Notes under the pieces: model-generated
Told to the model about the DNA's origin: nothing
The model's database searches: none
Seen by the model: only the letters and a program-made list of their open reading frames with translations
Shown here: in pieces, positions 17,436 through 27,005 of the stretch
How positions within the stretch are numbered: position 1 is the stretch's first letter
How the letters are laid out: every line of letters starts with the position of its first letter
Assembly (NCBI RefSeq): GCF_902170305.1
Contig: NZ_CABHWW010000009.1
Span: 62,001-126,000, forward strand
Length of the DNA stretch: 64,000 nt
Source of the DNA: Yersinia alsatica
Lineage (GTDB): Bacteria > Pseudomonadota > Gammaproteobacteria > Enterobacterales > Enterobacteriaceae
Direction of reading: 5' to 3'
Program-made: the position numbers and the translations under genes

Positions 17436-17777
17436 TTAACTTCCTGCTAATGTTGGATCATTTTTGATATCAGTCAGCACACCACTGCTATCGAAGGTCA
17501 ACGTTAGTGTTTGTTGGGTGACTTTCTCGTGGCCAGGTTGCTGGCGGAATACATAGAACCAGGTTTTTGTACCAAACGGGTCCTGTAACATTGGGGTGCC
17601 TAAGGTATATGCCACTTGTTGCTGAGTCATACCCTTATGAATTTTGGACGCGTCATTAGGTGATAAATAGTTACCCTGATTAATATCAGGCCGGTAGACC
17701 ACCTTCTCCAGCGTTGAACAACCCGCAGTAAGCATTGCAAGCATCACAGCGGCGGCAGTCAGCATTTTACAGCGCAT
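17436..17777 (-). CDS. bamE: Outer-membrane assembly lipoprotein BamE
   Basis: Lipoprotein subunit of the BAM complex that inserts beta-barrel proteins. The start at ATG 17777 gives 113 residues beginning MRCKML, matching E. coli; a GTG nine bases upstream has a ribosome site too close to use. The lipobox is LTAGC (Cys20). The conserved [24 protein letters not shown] and [11 protein letters not shown] follow. Alone in its transcription unit, downstream of recN on the same strand. Confidence 0.95.
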   Translation of the reverse strand: MRCKMLTAAAVMLAMLTAGCSTLEKVVYRPDINQGNYLSPNDASKIHKGMTQQQVAYTLGTPMLQDPFGTKTWFYVFRQQPGHEKVTQQTLTLTFDSSGVLTDIKNDPTLAGS

Positions 17778-17890
17778 AGTAATCACATTCCTTTAGGGCG
17801 TAGGATGACGATGATAATAGACCTTGCAGCAGTTGGAAACCTTTACAGGGCACCTGTATGACCTCTGGAAAGGAAAAAAGTTAATCTTTT

Positions 17891-19552
17891 CTACGCTGCG
17901 AGCAATTCTTTTGCATTTGCCAAGGTGTTTTTCGTCACTTCACTACCGCCCAGAAGGCGCGCCAACTCTTGCAAGCGGGCTTTTTTATCCAGTCGATGCA
18001 TATGTGTTTCGGTTTCAGTGCCATCAGTTTGTTTACTCACAAAGAAATGTTGATGACCACAACCTGCAACTTGTGGAAGGTGAGTCACACACATAACTTG
18101 AGTTGATTCACCTAGCTGGCGCAATAGGCGGCCCACTATGGCTGCCGTTGGTCCACTGATACCCACATCAACTTCATCAAAGATAAGTGCAGGAGTGTCC
18201 ATTTTACGCGCTGTAATGACCTGAATAGCCAATGCGATGCGAGAAAGCTCACCACCTGAGGCCACTTTAGCTAGCGGTTGCAATGGCTGACCCGGGTTGG
18301 TCGTCACACAGAATTCTATGCGAGTTGCCCCTTCAGCACTGAGGTGCTCAGGTTCAAATTGAGTTTCTATTGTAAATCTACCGTGTGGCATAGACAGCTC
18401 ATGCATGCTTTCGGTAATCAGTGCCGCCAATTCATTAGCATAATGTTGACGTTCTTCATGCAGCCGTTTAGCTATGGCTAATGCATGCTGATAGTGAGTA
18501 TTGACCGCATGGCTGAGTTGCTCATGATCATTTTCTTGCTGTGAGAGTTGTTCTTGCTCATCCAGCAGTTGTTGGTGGAACTGTGGCAGCTCTTCCGGTG
18601 CAACATGATGCTTGCGGGCCAAGTTTAGTTGGCGAGATAACCGCTGTTCCAGTTCATACAGACGATTAGGGTCCATATCAAATTGTTCAGCATAGTGGCG
18701 CAATTCATCACTAGCCTCACTGATTTGGATGGAAGCCTCTTCCAGCATATTCAGCAGATTGTTAAATTGCTCGTCCATTCCCACCAGTTCAGTTAATTGA
18801 TGTTTGGCTGAGTAAAGTTGACTGAGAATATTATTTTGCTCATCGTCTGATAGTAGCTGCAATGTCTGTTGGCTGAGTGACAACAACTGCCCGCTGTTTG
18901 CCAGGCGCTTATACTCAACATCAATTTGTTCATACTCCCCAGCTTGTGGGGCAAATGAATTGAGCTCTTTCAACTGATATTGTAGGAGTTCACGGCGAGC
19001 ATTACGCTCCAGTGACTGTTGCTGATGCAGTGCTAGCGCGCGGCAGCTTTGATGCCAGATTTGATAGGCAGCTTTCATTTCAGCGAGCAAAGTAGATTGG
19101 TCTGCATAGGCATCTAACAGTTGCTTCTGATGGTCGGGTCTTAGCAATAACTGGTGGGCATGTTGGCCGTGAATTTGAATCAGATGCTGGCCCAGCTCTC
19201 GTAATTGGGACAGAGGAACGGCGGTTCCATTAATAAATCCTCTTGAGCGGCCATCGGTGCCAATAGCGCGCCGCAGCAGGCATTCATTGCTGTCGTCAAG
19301 ATGATTATTTTCTAACCACTGGCGAGCTGATGGAGTGTCTGCCAGTGAGAAGCGCGCGCAGATATCGGCACGAGTTGCTCCTAAACGAACCATACTGCCA
19401 TCTGATCGGCTGCCAAGACACAACCCCAATGCATCTATAGCGATGGATTTACCCGCCCCCGTTTCACCAGTAATTGCCGTCATTCCGGGTTGAAAATCAA
19501 TTTCTAACTCACGCACAATAGCAAAATTACTGATAGTTAATTGGGCCAGCAT
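17891..19552 (-). CDS. recN: DNA repair protein RecN
   Basis: SMC-like ATPase acting in recombinational repair of double-strand breaks. With the ATG at 19552 (GGAG eight bases upstream) it has 553 residues, as in E. coli. The Walker A GETGAGKS is at residues 29-36, a long coiled-coil region follows in the middle, and the C-terminal signature [12 protein letters not shown] and Walker [11 protein letters not shown] complete the ATPase. Two LexA boxes just upstream place it in the SOS regulon. Confidence 0.96.
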   Translation of the reverse strand: MLAQLTISNFAIVRELEIDFQPGMTAITGETGAGKSIAIDALGLCLGSRSDGSMVRLGATRADICARFSLADTPSARQWLENNHLDDSNECLLRRAIGTDGRSRGFINGTAVPLSQLRELGQHLIQIHGQHAHQLLLRPDHQKQLLDAYADQSTLLAEMKAAYQIWHQSCRALALHQQQSLERNARRELLQYQLKELNSFAPQAGEYEQIDVEYKRLANSGQLLSLSQQTLQLLSDDEQNNILSQLYSAKHQLTELVGMDEQFNNLLNMLEEASIQISEASDELRHYAEQFDMDPNRLYELEQRLSRQLNLARKHHVAPEELPQFHQQLLDEQEQLSQQENDHEQLSHAVNTHYQHALAIAKRLHEERQHYANELAALITESMHELSMPHGRFTIETQFEPEHLSAEGATRIEFCVTTNPGQPLQPLAKVASGGELSRIALAIQVITARKMDTPALIFDEVDVGISGPTAAIVGRLLRQLGESTQVMCVTHLPQVAGCGHQHFFVSKQTDGTETETHMHRLDKKARLQELARLLGGSEVTKNTLANAKELLAA

Positions 19553-19580
19553 GGTAAATCTCCTGTACATAAACACATGG

Positions 19581-19596
19581 CTGTATTCGAATACAG
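19581..19596. promoter_or_regulatory. LexA box 1 of recN
   Basis: CTGTATTCGAATACAG, a perfect palindrome fitting CTG-N10-CAG, 28 bases upstream of the recN start. Confidence 0.85.
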
Positions 19597-19602
19597 TATA
19601 AA

Positions 19603-19618
19603 CTGGTTTTATATACAG
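19603..19618. promoter_or_regulatory. LexA box 2 of recN
   Basis: CTGGTTTTATATACAG, a second CTG-N10-CAG operator 22 bases upstream of the first (two helical turns centre to centre). Confidence 0.75.
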
Positions 19619-19638
19619 TAAAGTCCTTGAGTCACTTT

Positions 19639-20520
19639 TTAGAATAATTTTTTTGACCAGCCCAGTTTTGTACTTAACGTATTGAAATAGCTGTAGTCCT
19701 TAGGGTGAATAAGATTTAGGTGAAAATCACTGCGGCGGATTAAAACCTCTTCCCCTTCCTGAATTGGCAGGGCTATTTGGCTGTCACAGCTGATTTCCAG
19801 GTCGCTGGTAATTTGAGAAAACTTTAAGCGGATGGTGCTGCTACTATTAATAACCAGTGGGCGAGCTGTCAGCGTATGAGGGAACATGGGAACCAAGACG
19901 ATGGCATCCAATGTTGGTGTTAAAATTGGGCCGCCCGCGGAAAGTGAATAAGCCGTTGAGCCGGTGGGAGTGGCGATAATCAGGCCATCGGAACGCTGTG
20001 AGAATGCGAAGCGGTCATCAATATATACTTCGAATTCAATCATATGGGCCACTTTGCCAGGGTGCAAAACAACTTCATTGATTGCTGTGCTGATACGACT
20101 TTGCTGATGGGTTCGTGTCACTTGGGCTTCCAGCAAAAAACGTTGCTCGCTAAGGTATTCGCCCTCCAGCACGTCCGAAAGTTGTTGCTGAGCATTATCC
20201 GGGTCTAAATCGGTCAAAAAGCCGAGATTGCCTCGGTTGACACCAATGACTTTGATATCATAACGGGCAAGTACCCGAGCGGCACCGAGCATATTGCCAT
20301 CGCCGCCGACCACCACAGCTAAATCGGCTTTTTGGCCGATATCAGCCAAACTACCGGTAACGGCGTCGGTTAAATTGAGATCTTTGGCAATCTGTTGTTC
20401 GACCATGACGTCATAGCCTCTGGCGTTTAGCCAGTGGTAGAGCATTTCATGGGTGGCAAGTGCGGCCGGGTGCCGTGGGTGACCGACAATACCAATACAA
20501 TTGAATCTTTTATTATTCAT
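19639..20520 (-). CDS. nadK: NAD kinase
   Basis: Phosphorylates NAD to NADP. With ATG 20520 the protein has 293 residues and begins [18 protein letters not shown] like its E. coli relative. The family motif [11 protein letters not shown] (catalytic Asp) and the NADP-site NEVVLHPG and [15 protein letters not shown] are all present. An in-frame start six codons upstream is possible but lacks support. Divergent from grpE and upstream of recN on the same strand, the common enterobacterial order. Confidence 0.95.
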   Translation of the reverse strand: MNNKRFNCIGIVGHPRHPAALATHEMLYHWLNARGYDVMVEQQIAKDLNLTDAVTGSLADIGQKADLAVVVGGDGNMLGAARVLARYDIKVIGVNRGNLGFLTDLDPDNAQQQLSDVLEGEYLSEQRFLLEAQVTRTHQQSRISTAINEVVLHPGKVAHMIEFEVYIDDRFAFSQRSDGLIIATPTGSTAYSLSAGGPILTPTLDAIVLVPMFPHTLTARPLVINSSSTIRLKFSQITSDLEISCDSQIALPIQEGEEVLIRRSDFHLNLIHPKDYSYFNTLSTKLGWSKKLF

Positions 20521-20573
20521 TGCCGTGATTTTCCTCACTGGGGCATCTTTTACCCCACATTATGACCGGTTCC

Positions 20574-20601
20574 CTTGAATCCCCGGTTTTGATCCCCATA
20601 A
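20574..20601 (+). promoter_or_regulatory. Sigma-32 heat-shock promoter of grpE
   Basis: CTTGAA, 14-base spacer, CCCCATAA: an excellent match to the RpoH consensus, with the start codon 43 bases further on. grpE belongs to the RpoH regulon in E. coli. Confidence 0.8.
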
Positions 20602-20643
20602 TAAGCCAAGTAGCGAGATTAATGCTAAAACGCGGAGATATCC

Positions 20644-21222
20644 ATGAGTAGTAAAGAACAGAAAACACCAAACGAGCAAGTCTCGGAAGAAATGGAAAAT
20701 GCAGCAGAGCAGCAAGTGGAAGCAACACAAGAGACGGGTGAAGGTGTAGAACCGCGTGTTGCCGAGCTTGAAGCGCAGTTGGCTGCAGCCATACAGCGTG
20801 AGCGCGAAAGCTTGCTACGCGCCAAGGCTGAAGTTGAGAATATCCGTCGTCGTACTGAATTGGATATAGAAAAAGCGCATAAGTTTGCTTTGGAACGATT
20901 CTCAGCTGAATTATTGCCAGTGATCGACAACTTAGAACGTGCGCTGGATACAGCCGATAAGAGCAATGCTGAGTTGACGTCGATGATTGAAGGTGTCGAG
21001 CTGACCCTAAAATCATTGCTTGATGCAGTCGGTAAATATGGTATTGAGGTGGTTGGTGACACTAATGTGCCGTTTAATCCCGAAGTTCATCAGGCGATGA
21101 CAATGCTTGAATCTGCTGATCATGAGCCAAATCAGGTCATGATGGTTATGCAGAAAGGCTATACATTGAATGGTCGTCTATTACGCCCAGCAATGGTTGC
21201 GGTATCTAAAGCGAAAGCTTAA
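20644..21222 (+). CDS. grpE: DnaK nucleotide exchange factor GrpE
   Basis: Co-chaperone that releases ADP from DnaK. The 192 residues comprise an acidic, disordered N-terminus (to about 38) and a long coiled coil (about 40-90, [16 protein letters not shown]). The C-terminal beta domain has the family signature [14 protein letters not shown] and [20 protein letters not shown]. Preceded by a sigma-32 promoter and followed by a terminator; a single-gene unit divergent from nadK. Confidence 0.96.
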   Translation: MSSKEQKTPNEQVSEEMENAAEQQVEATQETGEGVEPRVAELEAQLAAAIQRERESLLRAKAEVENIRRRTELDIEKAHKFALERFSAELLPVIDNLERALDTADKSNAELTSMIEGVELTLKSLLDAVGKYGIEVVGDTNVPFNPEVHQAMTMLESADHEPNQVMMVMQKGYTLNGRLLRPAMVAVSKAKA

Positions 21223-21235
21223 GGTGTCCTGACAG

Positions 21236-21266
21236 TAAAAAGGCACCTTTGTGGTGCCTTTTTTTA
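21236..21266 (+). terminator. Terminator after grpE
   Basis: AAAAAGGCACC/GGTGCCTTTTT hairpin with a short loop, between convergent grpE and ung. Confidence 0.85.
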
Positions 21267-21291
21267 TCTATTTTTTTGAGTAAACGGCGCT

Positions 21292-21978
21292 CTATTCTGA
21301 CGCCGGCAGTTTAGGTTGCCAGTCAATCGGCGGCAAACCTTGCTGCTGTAATAGGTGATTAGCTTGTGAAAAGTGCTTACAGCCAAGAAAACCGCGGTGT
21401 GCGGACAGTGGTGACGGATGTGGGGCTTTCAAAATAAAGTGGCGCTGGGCATCAATGATGCGGCCTTTTTTCTGGGCATGAGCCCCCCACAGCATAAAAA
21501 TCACACCATCACGATGCTCATTCAGCGCCGCAATAACTTTATCGGTGAAGGTCTCCCAGCCAAGATTGGCGTGAGAATGCGCGTTACCCGCTTCAACCGT
21601 AAGCACCGTATTCAACAGCAACACCCCTTGCTCGGCCCAGCTTTGTAAAAAGCCATGGTTGGGGCGCTGGAAGCCGGGAATGTCGGTCGCTAACTCTTTG
21701 TACATATTCACCAAAGAGGGCGGCGCGGGTACTCCGGGTAATACGGAAAATGATAGTCCGTGGGCTTGGTTAGGGCCGTGGTATGGGTCTTGCCCCAAAA
21801 TAACCACTTTTACCTGATCTAATTCAGTTAGGCGAAATGCATTAAAGACATCCTTTTGTGCCGGATAGATGATTTTGCCAGCACTGCGTTCTGCGGCTAC
21901 ATAGGCCAGCGTATCTTTAAAGTATGGCTGTTCTTTTTCCTGGCCGATGACATCGTGCCAGCTAAGGGAGGCGGGCAT
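21292..21978 (-). CDS. ung: Uracil-DNA glycosylase
   Basis: Family 1 UDG, excising uracil from DNA. Water-activating loop GQDPYHG and the minor-groove intercalation loop [11 protein letters not shown] are intact. ATG 21978 gives 228 residues, with AGGAGA about six bases upstream; a GTG two codons earlier overlaps that ribosome site. Single-gene unit, convergent with grpE. Confidence 0.96.
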   Translation of the reverse strand: MPASLSWHDVIGQEKEQPYFKDTLAYVAAERSAGKIIYPAQKDVFNAFRLTELDQVKVVILGQDPYHGPNQAHGLSFSVLPGVPAPPSLVNMYKELATDIPGFQRPNHGFLQSWAEQGVLLLNTVLTVEAGNAHSHANLGWETFTDKVIAALNEHRDGVIFMLWGAHAQKKGRIIDAQRHFILKAPHPSPLSAHRGFLGCKHFSQANHLLQQQGLPPIDWQPKLPASE

Positions 21979-22150
21979 AATCACTCTCCTTGTTTCTGTA
22001 AAGTATTGATGTGCGTTAGCTTACCGGTTCAATCCGGTGAGTGAAACTGTTAAACCTGACAGTGTGACTCTGATGATGTTTTTTTGACCACTTCATGTAA
22101 AGAATGTTGAAAATTTACAAAAATAATTGCTATAAGACAGATTGATAAAA

Positions 22151-22164
22151 TTGATATAAAACAT
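22151..22164. promoter_or_regulatory. Weak upstream FNR-like site of grcA
   Basis: TTGAT-N4-AACAT: a full left half and a degenerate right half. Its centre is exactly 53 bases above the strong FNR box, the same spacing as the two FNR sites I recall for E. coli yfiD (-93.5 and -40.5). Confidence 0.35.
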
Positions 22165-22203
22165 AAATTTGCCAGTGAGGTGATTGCCGTGGTGGTGAAA
22201 AGA

Positions 22204-22217
22204 TTGATTTAAATCAA
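22204..22217. promoter_or_regulatory. FNR box of grcA
   Basis: TTGATTTAAATCAA, a perfect match to the FNR consensus TTGAT-N4-ATCAA. A TATAGA-like -10 lies at 22242-22247, placing the box near -41, the class II activation position. Confidence 0.85.
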
Positions 22218-22329
22218 AGAATCGCGGCAGTCTGACTGGTATATAGAACAATAAGACAACAATGGTTTTACCAAATAACCAAGATAGTTTTTCTCCTTGG
22301 AATTTATAGCCGTATTATGGAGGCACCAA

Positions 22330-22713
22330 ATGATTACTGGTATTCAAATTACTAAAGCTAACAATGAAGCCTTGCTGAACTCTTTCTGGCTGTTGGATGA
22401 TGAAAAAGCTGAATTGCGCTGTGTTTGCGCTAAATCCGGCTATGCAGAAGATCAAATCGTTCCAGCAAGTGAGTTAGGCCAGATCGAATATCGTGAAGTT
22501 CCACTGGAACTGCAACCGACTGTGCGCGTTGAAGGTGGTCAGCATTTGAACGTAAACGTTCTGCGCCGTGAAACCTTGGAAGATGCAGTTAAGAATCCAG
22601 AGAAATATCCTCAGTTGACGATTCGTGTATCCGGCTATGCCGTACGTTTCAACTCACTGACACCTGAACAGCAACGTGATGTGATTACTCGTACTTTCAC
22701 TGAAAGTCTGTAA
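22330..22713 (+). CDS. grcA: Autonomous glycyl-radical cofactor GrcA (YfiD)
   Basis: A 127-residue stand-alone copy of the pyruvate formate-lyase C-terminus that restores activity to oxygen-cleaved PflB. The radical-bearing Gly is in [29 protein letters not shown] is the conserved preceding segment. ATG 22330 follows GGAG by seven bases; the longer frame from 22297 is not supported. Regulated by FNR according to the upstream box. Ended by its own terminator. Confidence 0.96.
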   Translation: MITGIQITKANNEALLNSFWLLDDEKAELRCVCAKSGYAEDQIVPASELGQIEYREVPLELQPTVRVEGGQHLNVNVLRRETLEDAVKNPEKYPQLTIRVSGYAVRFNSLTPEQQRDVITRTFTESL

Positions 22714-22744
22714 TTCTTGTCATAACAATTAAGTCTCAAAATGT

Positions 22745-22773
22745 TAAGGGAGCCGCTTTGGCTCCCTTTTTTG
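22745..22773 (+). terminator. Terminator after grcA
   Basis: AAGGGAGCC-GCTTT-GGCTCCCTT followed by TTTT. Confidence 0.85.
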
Positions 22774-22851
22774 TATCTGTCATTTACTAAGCTAAAAGTT
22801 AGACTGCGATCACACCTTTCAATTTATATAAATAAATCTTACCTATTTTAT

Positions 22852-22878
22852 TTAAGAACTCATCCGATGTGTCGATAA
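22852..22878 (+). promoter_or_regulatory. Sigma-28 (FliA) promoter of yplA
   Basis: TTAA-N15-GTCGATAA: seven of eight -10 bases and three of four -35 bases match the flagellar consensus, with exact spacing, 54 bases before the yplA start. yplA of Y. enterocolitica is known to depend on the flagellar regulators FlhDC and FliA. Confidence 0.65.
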
Positions 22879-22932
22879 ATAAGCCATTGAGCCTGACTCA
22901 ATACTGGAATTATCTATCGACAAGGAGTTGGC

Positions 22933-23901
22933 ATGAGTGTTTCTGTCAGTTTGGCCGGGCCTGTTTCATTAGCAGGATTGATGAGCCAAGTAAAACCATC
23001 GGAACAGGTACAGAAAGAGGATGCCCCGCCGCTCGCCACAGTAGCTAAGCCTAAAGTGGACATCGCTGCAGCCACTTTGGCAGGTAATGAACTTTATTAC
23101 AGTATGTTGGCTAGCCTTAATTTACCCCGTAGCGAAGGTGCTACAGCGGCTAGTGGCCACCCCCCAATATCAAGTGGACAAGGATCACAGCAAGCAGACT
23201 ATTCATTAGCATTGCTCGCTAAAGATGTTTACGCTCCAGTAACTGGCAGTATTGCTGGGTTTACTCGCCTGAATGACGCTGCATTACTCAGCGCCGGGAT
23301 TGACCCTGCAAGTTTATCCGACAGTGCTTCTGGTTTTCAGGCGGGGATTTACAGCGATAACCAGCAGTATGTTTTATCCTTTGCTGGAACTAATGATATG
23401 CGCGATTGGCTCAGCAATATCCGACAAGCAACGGGTTATGAAGATATGCAATATAATCAGGCGGTTGCTTTGGCGAAAACGGCCAAGATGGCATTTGGTG
23501 ATGCTATGGTGATTACCGGGCACTCACTCGGAGGTGGGTTGGCAACCACTGCGGCATTAGCCAGTGGAACCTTTGCCGTGACATTTAATGCTGCTGGAGT
23601 TTCGGATCACACCTTAAACCGGCTTGGCTTGGATCCAGCTCAGGCGCGACAGTCGGCTGAAAGTGGCGGTGTGCGGCGTTACAGTGAACAATATGACTTG
23701 CTGACAGAAACTCAGGAGTCTACCTCACTCATTCCTGATGCTATCGGTCATAAAATCACACTGGCAAATAACGATAAGCTCTCTGGGATAAGTGATTGGC
23801 TCCCACACAAGCACCTCGAGCGCAGCCTGGCGGCGCATGGTATTGATAAAGTGCTCAGTTCTATGAGTGAACAACAACCTTGGGAGCGGCAGTATGCCTG
23901 A
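22933..23901 (+). CDS. yplA: Flagellum-exported phospholipase A YplA
   Basis: YplA is a class 3 lipase with phospholipase A1 activity, secreted by Y. enterocolitica through type III systems including the flagellar export apparatus; it relates to Serratia PhlA. The 322 residues have no classical signal peptide. The lipase nucleophile elbow GHSLGGG (Ser about 197), the preceding SFAGTNDMRDW segment and a C-terminal Asp/His region (DWLPHKHLER) suit a Ser-Asp-His triad. A good ribosome site (AAGGAG) precedes ATG 22933. The end overlaps yplB by eight bases. Confidence 0.88.
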   Translation: MSVSVSLAGPVSLAGLMSQVKPSEQVQKEDAPPLATVAKPKVDIAAATLAGNELYYSMLASLNLPRSEGATAASGHPPISSGQGSQQADYSLALLAKDVYAPVTGSIAGFTRLNDAALLSAGIDPASLSDSASGFQAGIYSDNQQYVLSFAGTNDMRDWLSNIRQATGYEDMQYNQAVALAKTAKMAFGDAMVITGHSLGGGLATTAALASGTFAVTFNAAGVSDHTLNRLGLDPAQARQSAESGGVRRYSEQYDLLTETQESTSLIPDAIGHKITLANNDKLSGISDWLPHKHLERSLAAHGIDKVLSSMSEQQPWERQYA

Positions 23902-24643
23902 GTCAACACTGGTTATGAGGGTAAAACGCCATTTGCGTTACGCCATCTACGGTGTTTTGATGCCATTAATAAGCTTTGAGGGGCAGGCAATGACAGATAT
24001 TACTACTGCTTTTACTGATCCATCGGTAATGCCGATCGCTGATGCGATTGTTCATGGCGATGTGCAACAGATCCATCAGTTGGCAAACCCAGCATTGTTA
24101 CAACAGCAAGGCGAGCAGTCAGTCACGTTGATGCAGTGGGCTATTCTCAATCAGCAACCCGAGAGTCTGGCGGCTTTATTGCAAGAGAATGCAGATCCTT
24201 TCCAGCCGGGGCTGCAGGGTGATACCGCATGGCATACTGCTGCTAGTGTGCAAGATGCGCATTACATGCAGATTCTACTGGAAAGTCGTACCCGACCAGA
24301 TGCCCGCAACAGTGTGACATTAGCTACGCCCTTGGCTGCTGCGGTCATGGCTGGGCGCGAGATCCAACTGATCTTGTTGCTGGTTAGTGGCGTTGATCCC
24401 AATCTTGCGGATCGAATGGGGGATACACCGTTACATCTGGCGGGTAAAACTAATGCGCCGGATTTGGCATTGCGTTTACTTAAAGCTGGTGCCGATCCCG
24501 AGCTACGTAACAAGCAGGGGGCGACATTCCAGCAGTATTTAGCAATGACGCCATTAAATGTGCAAAGTGCTGAAATGCAGCAAAAATATCAGCAATTGAA
24601 TGCTTGGCTTCGTGGCAAAAAATTGGCGGAGATTTATCAGTAA
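23894..24643 (+). CDS. yplB: YplB, ankyrin-repeat partner of phospholipase YplA
   Basis: A 249-residue protein. A short hydrophobic N-terminal segment (YAIYGVLMPLISF, residues 17-29) looks like a signal or anchor. About four ankyrin repeats follow at residues 45-230 (for example GDTPLHLAGK..LALRLLKAGADPELRNKQG). Its start codon lies inside yplA, so translation is coupled. The Serratia counterpart PhlB has been linked to control of the phospholipase; YplB's role is not firmly known to me. An N-terminal sorting signal on the partner of a cytoplasmic lipase suggests a self-protection role in the periplasm, which is inference. Confidence 0.8.
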   Translation: MPESTLVMRVKRHLRYAIYGVLMPLISFEGQAMTDITTAFTDPSVMPIADAIVHGDVQQIHQLANPALLQQQGEQSVTLMQWAILNQQPESLAALLQENADPFQPGLQGDTAWHTAASVQDAHYMQILLESRTRPDARNSVTLATPLAAAVMAGREIQLILLLVSGVDPNLADRMGDTPLHLAGKTNAPDLALRLLKAGADPELRNKQGATFQQYLAMTPLNVQSAEMQQKYQQLNAWLRGKKLAEIYQ

Positions 24644-24667
24644 CAGTTTTAAATTTGCCTGATAAAT

Positions 24668-24697
24668 AAAAAAGCCGCTATTTATTAGCGGCTTTTC
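24668..24697 (+). terminator. Terminator after yplAB
   Basis: AAAAAAGCCGCTA..TAGCGGCTTTT hairpin between convergent yplB and srmB. Confidence 0.8.
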
Positions 24698-24725
24698 TTG
24701 TTGGTGTACTGAATGAGTCAGCACA

Positions 24726-26042
24726 CTATTTGGTATCAGGTTTATCCTTTGGTTGGCGGCGTTTGCCAACATTCTTGGCATCACGATGACGAACCTTAAC
24801 CTTTGCTTTCTCTTTACTGGTTTCTTTTAGCTCTTTGCGCTTCGCTAAAACTTTCTTCGACGGCTTACCCGTGGTTTTTTCGCTTGGTGCTTTGCTGGTT
24901 GGGCGTAACTCATCAACAACACGCGGCTTCAGTGGCTCTTTCAGATAACGGCCAATTTTGCCCAGCAACAAATGGTCATGCGCTTCAACCAGTGAGATAG
25001 CGACACCTTTACGCCCCGCACGGCCTGTACGACCAATACGGTGCAGATAGACGTCAGCGGTCAGCGGCAAATCAAAGTTGAATACGTGGCTGATATCATC
25101 GATATCCAAACCGCGTGACGCGACATCGGTCGCCACCAGGACGTTCACCCGGCCATCACTTAAACGTATAACGGCTTCGGTACGTTTAGCCTGGACCATC
25201 TCGCCTTCAAGGAACCAGGCGTTAATTCCGGCTTCACGTAGCCAACTGACCAGTTGGTGTACCTTTTCACGGGTACGGACAAAAATAATGGATTTTTGCA
25301 CTTCTGGTTGCTTGAGCAGATGCACCAGCAAGGCGGTTTTGTGTTCAATATTGTCCGCGCGGTAATACCATTGCAAAATCTTTTTGCGTTCGCGGCGCGA
25401 TGGGTCGGCTTCCAGCTCTACCGGCTCATTCAGAATGCGCTCGGCAAATTCACGGATAGCTTCACCTTCCAGCGTGGCAGAGAACAATAATGTCTGCTTA
25501 CGCCAGCGAGTTTCTGCTGCAATGGTTTCAATATCCTGTGCGAAGCCCATATCCAGCATGCGGTCAGCTTCGTCCAGAATCAGGGTTTCTACAGCACGGC
25601 AGTCAAAGTTTTCTTCTTTGATGTATTGCAGTAAACGGCCAGTGGTCGCCACGACAATATCTTGATTCTCACTAAAGACTTCCGCGTGGTTCATATAAGC
25701 CACACCACCGGTAATCGTCGCGATATCCAGTTGCGTATGCTTAGCCAGTTCACGCGCCTGATCCGCAACCTGCATCGCCAATTCACGAGTTGGCGTCAGG
25801 ATCAGAATACGTGGCGGGCCAGATTTTTTGCGTGGGAAATCCAGCAAATGCTGCAAGGCTGGCAGCAAAAAGGCGGCAGTTTTGCCCGTACCTGTTGGTG
25901 CCGAACCCAATACATCGCGCCCATCCATAGCTGGCGGAATAGCCGCAGCTTGAATGGCAGTTGGGCGCTCATAGCCTTTGTCGCGCAGTGCGTCAATCAG
26001 GCGTTCATCGAGATCGAGTTCGGAAAAATTGGTTACAGTCAT
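24726..26042 (-). CDS. srmB: DEAD-box RNA helicase SrmB
   Basis: ATP-dependent RNA helicase of early 50S ribosomal subunit assembly. The 438 residues begin MTVTNFSELDLDERLI and contain all helicase motifs: APTGTGKT (I), PTRELA (Ia), DEAD (II), SAT (III), VATDVASRGLDI and HRIGRTGR (VI). A Lys/Arg-rich tail (about 375-438) binds rRNA. Single-gene unit, divergent from trmN. Confidence 0.95.
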   Translation of the reverse strand: MTVTNFSELDLDERLIDALRDKGYERPTAIQAAAIPPAMDGRDVLGSAPTGTGKTAAFLLPALQHLLDFPRKKSGPPRILILTPTRELAMQVADQARELAKHTQLDIATITGGVAYMNHAEVFSENQDIVVATTGRLLQYIKEENFDCRAVETLILDEADRMLDMGFAQDIETIAAETRWRKQTLLFSATLEGEAIREFAERILNEPVELEADPSRRERKKILQWYYRADNIEHKTALLVHLLKQPEVQKSIIFVRTREKVHQLVSWLREAGINAWFLEGEMVQAKRTEAVIRLSDGRVNVLVATDVASRGLDIDDISHVFNFDLPLTADVYLHRIGRTGRAGRKGVAISLVEAHDHLLLGKIGRYLKEPLKPRVVDELRPTSKAPSEKTTGKPSKKVLAKRKELKETSKEKAKVKVRHRDAKNVGKRRQPKDKPDTK

Positions 26043-26165
26043 GGTCTTCCTCTACTTGGGGCGCCGATTATAGACGGGTTAGCCGAATTCTTCACCTGTT
26101 TAAGCGGTAATGATGTCTTTTCCCTTCAATCATATTGTCCTATGCTACGCCGGTTATAGATTCTG

Positions 26166-26921
26166 GTGACTAATGTGGGCGAACAATTGAAAAAAAAACC
26201 GGCGTTGCGTGGTGGTGGTTTCACTTTTAAGCAGTTCTTTGTGGCGCATGATCGCTGTGCGATGAAAGTGGGCACTGATGGTGTTCTGCTGGGTGCCTGG
26301 GTACCGGTAGAAAAAGCCCGCAAAGTGCTGGATATTGGCTGTGGTAGTGGGCTTATTGCCCTGATGATTGCCCAGCGCTCTGCCCCAGAGGTCGAAATCG
26401 ACGGGGTAGAACTGGAACCCGAGGCCGCACAGCAAGCAAGCAGCAATGCAGCGCAATCACCTTGGGCCGAGCGAGTTCATATTTACGCGCAAGATGTCCA
26501 CCAGTTTGCTGAAAGCCATCCCCATCAGTATGACCTGATTGTCAGCAACCCACCTTACTTTGCTCCGGCGGTGGCTTGCCGCGATGAAGCCCGTGATACC
26601 GCACGTTACACCGGATCATTGACTCATGACGCCTTACTTAATTGCGCGGAGAAGCTTATCACAAAAGAGGGGATTTTTTGTGTGGTTTTGCCCCACGATT
26701 TGGGGGAGGAACTTGCTCGTCTTGCAGTGCAACAAGATTGGTTTGTTCACTGCCAGGTTGATATCAGAGATCGCCCCGGTAAGCCGCTACACCGCATGCT
26801 GCTAACTTTATCGCGCCAACCGGCAGAGACTCAATATCAGCATCTAGACTTGCGCCAATCAGAAGGGGTGTATTCGCCAGAGTTCTGTGCACTCATCAGC
26901 GAGTTTTATCTAAACTACTAG
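26166..26921 (+). CDS. trmN: tRNA1(Val) (adenine(37)-N6)-methyltransferase
   Basis: YfiC-type SAM-dependent methyltransferase modifying A37 of tRNA-Val. Seen: GGFTFKQFFVAHDRCAMKVGTDGVLLGAW near the N-terminus (in shorter overlapping blocks), the SAM-binding LDIGCGSGLIALM, and the adenine-N6 catalytic motif NPPYF. The start is uncertain: GTG 26166 gives 251 residues, a GTG three codons later is equally possible, and no strong ribosome site is seen. Divergent from srmB, convergent with nadB, as in E. coli. Confidence 0.9.
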   Translation: MTNVGEQLKKKPALRGGGFTFKQFFVAHDRCAMKVGTDGVLLGAWVPVEKARKVLDIGCGSGLIALMIAQRSAPEVEIDGVELEPEAAQQASSNAAQSPWAERVHIYAQDVHQFAESHPHQYDLIVSNPPYFAPAVACRDEARDTARYTGSLTHDALLNCAEKLITKEGIFCVVLPHDLGEELARLAVQQDWFVHCQVDIRDRPGKPLHRMLLTLSRQPAETQYQHLDLRQSEGVYSPEFCALISEFYLNY

Positions 26922-27005
26922 CCGGAGCCGTGGAGATAAGCTGCGAAGGTGAGTGAATAGGGCGCGAAACCCTGAACTAGAAAGATATCGCGCCCTGAGA
27001 AGCCA

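Noticed and set aside
26959-26996. Inverted repeat AGGGCGCGA/TCGCGCCCT between trmN and nadB
   Set aside because: The loop is 20 bases and no T run follows on either strand, so it was not called a terminator; it may still fold in convergent transcripts.
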